From a bacterium (GTDB lineage Bacteria; UBP13; UBA5359), in NCBI GenBank assembly GCA_028699365.1, contig JAQVUQ010000166.1, positions 1-6,312 of the forward strand: 6,312 bases of DNA, read 5' to 3'. The notes below the pieces were generated by a model. The model did no database searches, was not told where the DNA came from, and saw only the letters and a program-made list of their open reading frames with translations. Positions 1-6,312 of the stretch are shown piece after piece. A program made the translations under genes and the position numbers. Numbering within the stretch: the stretch's first letter is position 1; each line of letters begins with the position of its first letter.

Positions 1-960
1 ATCAAAGTCCTCTACTATACCCGGGTTGCGGATGTAGTCCGTGACGGAGCAGGGATAGTCGGTCTGGTAACGGCAAACAAGGATGGGCTGCAGAATATGG
101 AGGCCGATGTCTTCATAGATGCTACCGGTGACGGCGATATGGCCGCATTGGCAGGTGTCCCGTATGAGCAGGGCAGGCAGGAAGACGGCCGGATGCAGGG
201 AGTGACCCTTGTCTTCAGATTGGGCGGCGTGGAGGGATACTTCGGAAGGTGCTATGCGGACCGTGATGAGGTGAAGCGGTGCGACGCCGTCCTGGAACAG
301 GCCTGGAAAGAGGGCAAAGTATCCGGTAAGTATCATGTGGGTTGCGTCAATTCCATTCCCGGAATGCCGGGAGTGGTAGCAGTGAACAGCCAGCATACCC
401 ACGGCATAGACGGCACCAACGCCGATGATCTGACTATGGCGACGATCAAGGGCCGAAGAGAGATAAGAGAGATGGTGGAGTTATTCAGACAGCATCTCAG
501 GGGCTTTGAGAAGAGCTACCTGCTGGATACGGCAGCCGTAGTCGGAGTCAGGGAGACCCGGCGCATAACGGGGGAATACACGTTGACCGAGGAAGATGTG
601 CTCGGAGCCCGGAAGTTCGAGGACGGCATCGCCAACGGCGCCTGGGCCATCGACTGCCATCTCGAAGCGTTCAAGCCCAGGACGGAAGAGGAGGTATTCC
701 TGAATACGGGGCAGTATTACAATATACCTTACCGCTGTCTTATTCCCAAAGGGATAGATAATCTGCTGCTGGCCGGGCGGTGCATCTCCACTACTCATCT
801 GGCTCTGGCGGCCTTCAGAATAATGTCGCAGTGTATGGCCGTGGGGCAGGCCGCCGGAACGGCCGCAGCCCTCTGCCTTGATGAAGGCTGCAAGCCGCGA
901 AATCTGGATGTTCAGGTTCTTCAGAAGGCGTTGACGAGCGACGGCGCACTGTTCGAGTAA
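1..960 (+). CDS. FAD-dependent oxidoreductase (PF12831-like), C-terminal 319 residues, 5' truncated by window edge
   Basis: The reading frame is open from base 1 and ends at TAA 958-960, so the ATG at 97 is internal and the true start lies upstream. The family is a flavoprotein with an N-terminal GxGxxG Rossmann motif, which would fall before the window, and is usually about 430-460 residues long. Visible family marks (window residues): the second FAD-contact segment FIDATGDGD at 38-46; GVRETRRITGEYTLTEEDV at 182-200; and the C-terminal FAD-binding segment LLLAGR at 255-260, followed by a small-residue-rich helix with GQAAGTAAAL at 282-291. The substrate is unknown. Members are often auto-annotated as 'FAD-dependent oxidoreductase' or, without good support, 'xanthan lyase'. 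No signal peptide can be judged because the N-terminus is missing. The stop lies 21 bp before the likely start of the beta-helix gene, which suggests an operon. The family call is strong; the pathway role is inference from context. Confidence 0.9.
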   Translation: MKVLYYTRVADVVRDGAGIVGLVTANKDGLQNMEADVFIDATGDGDMAALAGVPYEQGRQEDGRMQGVTLVFRLGGVEGYFGRCYADRDEVKRCDAVLEQAWKEGKVSGKYHVGCVNSIPGMPGVVAVNSQHTHGIDGTNADDLTMATIKGRREIREMVELFRQHLRGFEKSYLLDTAAVVGVRETRRITGEYTLTEEDVLGARKFEDGIANGAWAIDCHLEAFKPRTEEEVFLNTGQYYNIPYRCLIPKGIDNLLLAGRCISTTHLALAAFRIMSQCMAVGQAAGTAAALCLDEGCKPRNLDVQVLQKALTSDGALFE

Positions 961-967
961 CAGGTTG

Positions 968-976
968 AAGGGGTGA
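968..976 (+). promoter_or_regulatory. Shine-Dalgarno site of the beta-helix gene (decides the start)
   Basis: AAGGGGTGA closely resembles the anti-16S consensus AAGGAGGTGA. From the end of its G run (973) to ATG 982 there are 8 bases, an ideal spacing. The alternative GTG at 973 overlaps this site and would have no usable spacer, so ATG 982 is preferred. Confidence 0.7.
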
Positions 977-981
977 CGAGG

Positions 982-3900
982 ATGAAGGTTTCTAAACTGG
1001 CCCTGGTTATGTGTATACTCACTTCGGTAGGTTCATTCTTTTATGGCAGCGGCACGGCTCAAGCGACCGAATATTACGTAGCTCTTAACGGCAACGATGC
1101 CTGGTCAGGCACTTTGCCGGCGCCCAATCCCGGGGAGACGGATGGACCTTTTGCCACGCTGCCTCACGCCAGAGATGTCGTTCGCAATTTGATATCACAA
1201 GGGCTGACCGCGCCGGTGAGTGTTGTTGTGCGGGGAGGAACGTATTACTTATCCGAGCCTGTGGTGCTCGGCCCTGAAGATTCCGGTGAATCGGAGACAC
1301 TCTCCGTAACCTGGAAGGGGTACCCGGGTGAAAAGGTGGTCTTAAGCGGCGGTAAAGTAATCAATGGCGGCTGGTCCTTACTTGATGATAATATATACTA
1401 TACGGATATCCCTGAAGCGAGCGGCGGCAATTGGAAGTTCCGCCAGCTTTTTGTAGACGACAGGCGGGAGATATGTGCCCGTTATCCCAACTATGATCCG
1501 AGCGATATCCTGAACAACGGGTGGCTCCATGCCATGGATGTCGGGTTCGGGTATATTCTTGCCGGCCTGGCAACATCGGGTGACTATGCGGAATATGAGT
1601 TCGATGTTCCGGAAGCCGGGCAATATCACCTGTGGGCAGCTTATGCTACTACGTATGAGAATATCAATACCTCTCTGACCTGCCTCATCGACAATGGAAA
1701 TGTCGCCCTGGCACAGATGCCTCCCAGCGGGGGCTGGAGGGATGTTGCCTGGACTGAGGTGGCAACCGTCAATGTAAGCAGCAGCGGCAATCATACCATG
1801 CGATGGAACAATACGTCGTCTCCCGGGCGGCAGGTTTACTTCGATGCTTTTGTGTTAACGACAAATTCGAACTTTACCCCGCAAGGGCCGCCGAATCCTC
1901 TGCCGGAATTGGCGGAAAATGAGAAGCGCGTTGTTATTCAGGCAGAGTTGAAAACGGCTGGAAGCTGCTCGGCAGTGCCGTTTCAGGTATATGAGTGTTC
2001 CGGTTACACTCCTGATTACGATCGCAAGTACCGGGTTTACTGCAGCAGGGGCACCATTCGTGAAAGCTGGATCGATGCGCCCCAGGCGGAGATGAACATC
2101 TTTGCCTACGCGGGATGGTATAATGAAATTGTCCAAATTGCCGGTGTTGACTTGAACGATTCATATATTTCCATAACCGGCAGCGAATGCCAGGGGGATA
2201 TCAGAGCGGGGAACAGGTTTTTTGTGGAAAATGTACTGGAGGAACTGGACTCCCCGGGTGAGTGGTACCTCGACTATACGACCGGCCGCCTCTATTATCG
2301 GCCGATAAGCGGATCGCCGGGTGGATCAACGGTCATTGCTCCCAAAATTAAAAAGATATTCCATCTCTCTGCGGCAGAGCCCGACAGGGTGCAATATATT
2401 ACGATCAGCGATTTCACCTTCGAGCATACGGATTATTCACCCGATTATGCGGAAGTCAGGACGGCGCGCGATGGAGCGGTAATTCTAGAAAACGCGCAGC
2501 ATTGTGCGGTCAGGGACTGCAGCTTTGAAAATATAGGCGGGTACGGTATCTGGCTGGACAAGGATTGCCAGTATAATGAAATAGCCGGGAACAGGGTTAC
2601 GCTGGCAGGCGCAGGAGGGGTATTGCTGACTGCTTCCTCAACAACCTATGCGCCGATTAACAACACTATATCCGGCAACCATATTCATCATTGCGGACAT
2701 ATCCACAAGTATGTTTCAGGCGTGCATCTCGACAGCCGTCCTTCGGCGATGATCAATTCCCCGGGAAATACGGTCAGCGGCAACCTGATTTCCCATATGC
2801 CCAGGCTGGGTATCTTTGCTTACAGGTATCAGGCCGGCAATACCTTTGAATTCAATCATATTCACCATGTCATGCTCGAAACCGACGACGGCGGCGGCAT
2901 ACACATCAATCAGGGCGGCACCGGGTATCAATGCCCGGCTACCGTTATCAGGAATAACCTTATTCATGACGTGATGGGATGGCGTATATATTCGAGCGAC
3001 TTGACGTTCAGACGCAGGTACGGGTTAGGCATTTATCTGGACGGAAGCACAAGTTGTTGCGATATCGGGGATAATATCATCTACGGAACGTCTTACGGCG
3101 GGGTGTTTATTAACGGCGGCAATGATAACAACGTGGAGAACAACGTTCTTGGCCGGGATGTGTTCCGTCAACTCTGGGTGGATAACTACAGGTATCCTCT
3201 GTCGATGTCCGGCAATATATTCAACCGCAATATCGTATGCGGTACAGATACCGATTACTGGGGTGCCGTCGACGATTACGACACCGGCATACTGGCTTCC
3301 GATTATAATCTCTTCTATCATCCTGATCCCGTCAAGGAATTTGTCGTGGATGCTGTTAACAAGACCTTTTATGAGTGGCAGAGCATAGGATACGATGCCA
3401 ATTCGCTTGTCGGAGATCCGCTGTTCAGCGACGCAGATAACGACGACTACTCGCTTGAGTTCGATTCACCCGCATTCGGGCTCGGCTTCACCCCGATCAA
3501 GGATATCTATAACAGAGAAGAGGGAGCGTGCGGGTACTGGAATTTCAATATCGGAGAGGGTACCTGGATACTGGATTGCTCCGGGAACGGCAACGACGGC
3601 ACGGTGACCGGCGGCGGTTCGTATGGGGATGGTAAGGCAGGGAGTGCCCTGGAGTTCGACGGAGTGAACGATTATGTGGATTGCGGCAATGATGCCGGCC
3701 TGAGCATAACGGGAGATTTGACGATCGCCGCCTGGGTCAAGTTCGATGAGACGGCCTCCGGGTATCAATGGTTTGTCTGCAAAGACTTTGCGAGAGAGTA
3801 CTGCTTCGGCGTCACCAGTCCGACCGGGTATTTAAGGTTTTACCACGGCGATGGCGCCTATGAGGCGGGAAACAGCGCCGGAGCCGGCCTGGTCAGGGGG

Positions 3901-4782
3901 CAATGGATACATGTGGCCGTTACCAGGTCGGCAGATCCCAAGGAGGTCAAGTTCTACGTCAATGGGACATATGTGTCGACATGGAACTACACCAAGACAC
4001 CTGTAGCAGGCACTCATGCCGTTTGGCTGGGCACCAGAACCGACCTGTATTCCTATCTGAACGGTGCTATGGATGAGGTGAGGATCTATAGCCGGGTTCT
4101 GGACCAGGATGAGATCTACAACGATTATCTCAGGGGAAATATCAGAGCCGAGTGGCGTTTTGATGAAGGGAACGGCATTGCCGTGGTCAAAGATATCAGC
4201 GGCAACATCAATCATGGTGCACTTCAGAATATGGAGACGGAGCAGTGCCGGGTGGACGGCACGACGGGCAAAGCGCTCGACTTTGCCCTGGAGTTCGACG
4301 GAGTGAACGATTATGTGGATTGCGGCAACGATGCCGGCCTGAGCATAACGGGAGATTTGACGATCGCCGCCTGGGTCAAGTTCGATGAATCAGCTTCCGG
4401 CTATCAATGGTTTGTATGTAAAGACTATTCGAGAGAATACTGCTTCGGTGCCACCAGTCCGACCGGGTATTTAAGGTTTTACCATGGCGATGGCACGTAT
4501 GAGGCAGGGAACAGCGCCGGGGCCGGCCTGGTCAAGGGGCAATGGATGCACGTGGCCGTTACCAGGTCGGCGGATCCCAAGGAGGTCAAGTTCTACGTCA
4601 ATGGGACCTATGTGTCGACCTGGAACTACAGCAAAACTCCCATCGCGGGCACTCAGGCTGTTCGGCTGGGCACCAGGAACGATCTCTATTCCTATCTTAA
4701 CGGCGCCATGGACAGGGTGCATATTTTCGACAAAGTCCTGAACGGGAATGAGATTTATAAACTATGGCAGGAAGGCCTGTGA
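982..4782 (+). CDS. Secreted right-handed parallel beta-helix protein with inserted CBM-like domain and two C-terminal LamG domains
   Basis: This gene encodes 1266 residues from ATG 982; a GTG start at 973 would add three residues but overlaps the Shine-Dalgarno site. Residues 1-28 form a Sec signal peptide (K2, K5, hydrophobic core, AQA before the predicted cut after A28). The mature protein opens with the usual beta-helix preamble: YYVALNGNDAWSG near 31-43 and VVVRGGTYYL at 81-90. A CBM6/CBM35-like beta-sandwich (about 186-294; GDYAEYEFDVPEAGQYHLW) interrupts this region. Next come the family signature NVLEELDSPGEWYLD (417-431), the parallel beta-helix coils (about 470-790, many N/G-rich turns such as GNDNNVENNV), and the typical closing segment SLVGDPLFSDADNDDYSL (808-825). 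Two concanavalin A/LamG_3-like domains follow (about 849-1053 and 1054-1262). Related folds include polysaccharide lyases and GH families 120 and 141. Acidic residues in DDGGGI (635-640) and GIYLDG (683-688) are possible catalytic positions by analogy, unproven. It likely binds and perhaps cleaves an extracellular glycan. Architecture is confident; activity is not. Confidence 0.9.
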   Translation: MKVSKLALVMCILTSVGSFFYGSGTAQATEYYVALNGNDAWSGTLPAPNPGETDGPFATLPHARDVVRNLISQGLTAPVSVVVRGGTYYLSEPVVLGPEDSGESETLSVTWKGYPGEKVVLSGGKVINGGWSLLDDNIYYTDIPEASGGNWKFRQLFVDDRREICARYPNYDPSDILNNGWLHAMDVGFGYILAGLATSGDYAEYEFDVPEAGQYHLWAAYATTYENINTSLTCLIDNGNVALAQMPPSGGWRDVAWTEVATVNVSSSGNHTMRWNNTSSPGRQVYFDAFVLTTNSNFTPQGPPNPLPELAENEKRVVIQAELKTAGSCSAVPFQVYECSGYTPDYDRKYRVYCSRGTIRESWIDAPQAEMNIFAYAGWYNEIVQIAGVDLNDSYISITGSECQGDIRAGNRFFVENVLEELDSPGEWYLDYTTGRLYYRPISGSPGGSTVIAPKIKKIFHLSAAEPDRVQYITISDFTFEHTDYSPDYAEVRTARDGAVILENAQHCAVRDCSFENIGGYGIWLDKDCQYNEIAGNRVTLAGAGGVLLTASSTTYAPINNTISGNHIHHCGHIHKYVSGVHLDSRPSAMINSPGNTVSGNLISHMPRLGIFAYRYQAGNTFEFNHIHHVMLETDDGGGIHINQGGTGYQCPATVIRNNLIHDVMGWRIYSSDLTFRRRYGLGIYLDGSTSCCDIGDNIIYGTSYGGVFINGGNDNNVENNVLGRDVFRQLWVDNYRYPLSMSGNIFNRNIVCGTDTDYWGAVDDYDTGILASDYNLFYHPDPVKEFVVDAVNKTFYEWQSIGYDANSLVGDPLFSDADNDDYSLEFDSPAFGLGFTPIKDIYNREEGACGYWNFNIGEGTWILDCSGNGNDGTVTGGGSYGDGKAGSALEFDGVNDYVDCGNDAGLSITGDLTIAAWVKFDETASGYQWFVCKDFAREYCFGVTSPTGYLRFYHGDGAYEAGNSAGAGLVRGQWIHVAVTRSADPKEVKFYVNGTYVSTWNYTKTPVAGTHAVWLGTRTDLYSYLNGAMDEVRIYSRVLDQDEIYNDYLRGNIRAEWRFDEGNGIAVVKDISGNINHGALQNMETEQCRVDGTTGKALDFALEFDGVNDYVDCGNDAGLSITGDLTIAAWVKFDESASGYQWFVCKDYSREYCFGATSPTGYLRFYHGDGTYEAGNSAGAGLVKGQWMHVAVTRSADPKEVKFYVNGTYVSTWNYSKTPIAGTQAVRLGTRNDLYSYLNGAMDRVHIFDKVLNGNEIYKLWQEGL
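3645..4074 (+). repeat. LamG core repeat, copy 1
   Basis: This segment aligns without gaps to 4284-4713 at an offset of 639 bp (213 codons). I count roughly 40-45 differences by hand, about 90% identity. The first 105 bases (3645-3749) differ from the other copy at only one position (3690). It encodes the core of the first LamG-like domain, including FDGVNDYVDCG and AAWVKF. Upstream and downstream sequence stops matching abruptly. Confidence 0.9.
4284..4713 (+). repeat. LamG core repeat, copy 2
   Basis: This is the partner of 3645-4074, in direct orientation and in the same reading frame. It begins within TTTGCCCTGGAG, directly after a codon run for GKALDF, so the protein reads GKALDFALEFDGVNDYV where one strand motif is expected. 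After about 4713 the two copies diverge strongly (about half of the next 69 bases differ), although both still encode the closing strand and helix of the domain. Confidence 0.9.
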
Positions 4783-4863
4783 ATAGTCTCTGTGAGGACC
4801 AGGGAAGCTTAAAGAGCCTGTAGAGGAGTAAGTTCAATAAATACACCACGAAGGAGTTAACGT
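4783..4863 (+). other. Short intergenic spacer, no clear promoter or terminator
   Basis: These 81 bp separate the beta-helix gene from the propeller gene. I see no stable hairpin followed by a T run and no good -35/-10 pair. The only clear signal is the ribosome-binding site at its 3' end. A GAGGAG at 4823-4828 has no start codon at suitable distance. Read-through transcription from the upstream gene is the simplest reading. Confidence 0.5.
4851..4856 (+). promoter_or_regulatory. Shine-Dalgarno site of the beta-propeller gene
   Basis: AAGGAG is followed by a 7-base spacer (TTAACGT) and then ATG at 4864. It is a near-perfect ribosome-binding site and fixes the start of the downstream gene. 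Confidence 0.85.
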
Positions 4864-6312
4864 ATGCACCTGTATTTTTTCGACGACGAGTACATTGCCC
4901 ACAAATCCGACCTCGCAAGGGTCCCCGGCCCGGTGGACAGGCTGGGGACAATACTGGAGAGCGATGACTACTGGTATGACGTTTTTGCGGGCACCATTAT
5001 ACCGCTTGACGGCGGAGGCTGGCGCGCCTACATGGACGCGTATAAAAAAGGTAACGACATATGCAGTAACAGCGCGAACAGCGGGGTGGTGGTGTGCGAA
5101 AGTTCCAACGGCATAGACTGGCATGAAGTCCCGCTCAATTTTTACTCCGATCCATCCGTAACCTCCGGCCGCATCAAAATGGAGAACATACCCTCGGACT
5201 ACGATGGAGTGTTTATCCAGCCGCAGGTGGTTCCTATCGAGGACGGCTGCAGAATGTACGCCTGGTTCCACGGATCGAGAGGCGGCTTTCCTATCAAGAG
5301 GTTTATTGCCGCGGACAGCGCGGACGGATACACCTTTGCGCTGAGAGACTTCGATAAGCCGGCCGTCTACCACCCCGGCGAACTCGGCCCCAGGAGAAAC
5401 GAGGCCGGGCTTGCGCCGGCGGACTTTGCAGCCGCGAACAGGCCGGTGCTTGCACCGGAAGAGGTGCTGCACATAAAACGTTTGCGTTCCAACGATGCCA
5501 CGTATGTCTACTACTCTGAGGAGAAGAAAGAGTATATAATGTACACCCCGTTCCTGCTTCCCAACCTTGAGAGCAACCCCAGGAGCAAGGACTGGGACAG
5601 CCCTCGCGGAGTGGTGAGAAGCATATCCATGCGAACGAGCCGGGACGGGATATCTTTCTCTGACCCGCAGCTTCTTCTTGTGCCGGACGAATGCGATCCC
5701 CTCGACCGGCAGCTCTACCATATGTCGGTGCACAGGCAGGACGGCTGGCATGTAGGCTTCATCGGCGACTACAGAATACTCGATCAGACGGTGGATATCC
5801 AGCTCGCCTTCAGCCGCGATGGAGTCTCCTGGCAGCGCCCTATGCGCACCCCCTTCTTCGCCCGGGGCGGGGAGGGCAGCTTCGATTCCACCAGTATAGC
5901 CGCAGCGAGCAGCCTGATCGATGCGGGCGATGACTGGATACTCATGTACAACGGCCGCTCGACTCCTCACAATTACCTGGGAGAACATTCCTTTAGTCCC
6001 GGACTGGCACGCTTCGGCAAGCGGCGGTTCATGGGTCTTCGCACCGGTGGGGGCGCATCGTTCCTGCTCACGAAGCCGTTCATTCTCACAGAGCCGGAGA
6101 TAACCGTTGACGCAGATATCAAGGGGCTCCTGTACGCGGAGCTGTGCGATGCCTTCGGCATCCCCATCGCCGGATACCGCCGTGAAGATTTCATACCCCT
6201 AAACGGAGACAGCAGGAAGCACGTGCTTGGATGGAAGAGCAAAACCACGCAGGATTACCGGTACGATGCCGTATCGTTACGGCTGGAGATTACAGACGGC
6301 ACAGTGTATGCC
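4864..6312 (+). CDS. Five-bladed beta-propeller glycoside-hydrolase-like protein (GH32/GH43-type fold), 3' end beyond window
   Basis: The frame is open from ATG 4864 to the window end, giving 483 residues without a stop. It opens with MHLYFFDDEYIAHKSDLARV, a form of the LF(L/V)DDxLI opening seen in large families of predicted sugar hydrolases. Repeated propeller-blade motifs follow: VVVCESSNGIDWHEVPL (about 75-91), MYAWFHGS (131-138), TYVYYSEEKKEYIMYTPFL (213-231), SMRTSRDGISFSDPQ (255-269), LAFSRDGVSWQRP (314-326) and WILMYNGRS (358-366). The S-x-DG-x-x-W/F pattern recalls Asp-box-like blade turns. From about 400 a C-terminal beta-sandwich begins (TEPEITVDADIKGLLYAEL, then FGIPIAGYRREDF and PLNGDSRKHVLGWK), a pairing common in planctomycete and related proteins. 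Only the last part of that domain appears to be missing. No signal peptide is visible, so it is probably cytoplasmic. Catalytic residues cannot be assigned by eye; activity on an oligosaccharide is inference from fold and neighbours. Confidence 0.85.
   Translation, partial: MHLYFFDDEYIAHKSDLARVPGPVDRLGTILESDDYWYDVFAGTIIPLDGGGWRAYMDAYKKGNDICSNSANSGVVVCESSNGIDWHEVPLNFYSDPSVTSGRIKMENIPSDYDGVFIQPQVVPIEDGCRMYAWFHGSRGGFPIKRFIAADSADGYTFALRDFDKPAVYHPGELGPRRNEAGLAPADFAAANRPVLAPEEVLHIKRLRSNDATYVYYSEEKKEYIMYTPFLLPNLESNPRSKDWDSPRGVVRSISMRTSRDGISFSDPQLLLVPDECDPLDRQLYHMSVHRQDGWHVGFIGDYRILDQTVDIQLAFSRDGVSWQRPMRTPFFARGGEGSFDSTSIAAASSLIDAGDDWILMYNGRSTPHNYLGEHSFSPGLARFGKRRFMGLRTGGGASFLLTKPFILTEPEITVDADIKGLLYAELCDAFGIPIAGYRREDFIPLNGDSRKHVLGWKSKTTQDYRYDAVSLRLEITDGTVYA

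Noticed and set aside
97-99. ATG as the start of the oxidoreductase
   Set aside because: The frame is open back to base 1, and the residues before this ATG continue the expected family sequence leading into FIDATGDGD. The FAD-binding N-terminus must lie upstream, so this Met is internal.
973-975. GTG as start of the beta-helix gene
   Set aside because: It overlaps the Shine-Dalgarno sequence AAGGGGTGA and leaves no spacer. ATG 982 has proper spacing and gives a cleaner signal peptide.
3122-3607. Two short + strand frames (3122-3388 and 3395-3607) inside the beta-helix gene
   Set aside because: They lie in another frame of a well-supported coding sequence, lack ribosome-binding sites and encode low-information threonine/serine/isoleucine-rich sequence.
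3645-4713. The direct repeats as part of an insertion sequence or other mobile element
   Set aside because: They are in frame within one protein, encode the core of the same domain fold, and have no terminal inverted repeats or transposase nearby.
4766-4780. Short inverted repeat around CAGGAAGGCCTG at the end of the beta-helix gene as a terminator
   Set aside because: The possible stem is only about four base pairs, overlaps the coding end and is not followed by a T run.
4834-5988. Long open frame on the minus strand (384 codons) opposite the propeller gene
   Set aside because: The + strand frame here has a near-perfect ribosome-binding site, recognisable blade motifs and 483 open codons. 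The minus translation is rich in V, R, A and H, has no recognisable domain, and is explained as a shadow of GC-biased codons.

Overview
The window holds three genes on the + strand, closely spaced and probably co-transcribed: the 3' end of an FAD-dependent oxidoreductase (1-960), a complete large secreted right-handed beta-helix protein with extra carbohydrate-binding-type domains (982-4782), and the 5' part of a five-bladed beta-propeller, glycoside-hydrolase-like protein (4864 to beyond 6312). Both gaps are short (21 bp and 81 bp), each downstream gene has a clear Shine-Dalgarno sequence, and no convincing terminator or promoter lies between them. I see no RNA gene, mobile element, CRISPR array or phage gene.

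Organism: clearly bacterial, with good Shine-Dalgarno sites, a Sec signal peptide, about 50-55% GC by eye, and frequent ATA, AGA and AGG codons. This combination (PF12831-type oxidoreductase, secreted beta-helix protein with LamG domains, GH32/43-like propeller) is typical of polysaccharide-degrading bacteria in the Planctomycetota/Verrucomicrobiota/Kiritimatiellota/Lentisphaerota sphere and of similar uncultured candidate phyla. That assignment is an inference from gene content; no phylogenetic marker is present.

How the genes may work together: the beta-helix protein is exported and looks built to bind and possibly cleave a polysaccharide. The propeller protein has no visible signal peptide and may act on imported oligosaccharides. 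The oxidoreductase could oxidise a sugar-derived or other small substrate. The substrate cannot be read from the sequence, and no transporter, regulator or sulfatase falls inside the window to help.

The most notable feature is inside the beta-helix gene. Its two C-terminal LamG-like domains share a roughly 430-bp core (3645-4074 and 4284-4713) that is about 90% identical and gap-free at DNA level, but both flanks are strongly diverged. At the upstream boundary of the second copy a beta-strand motif is doubled (ALDF followed by ALEF). This is the footprint expected of a recent segmental copy or gene conversion between two older domains. I found no evidence of a wholly novel system in this window.
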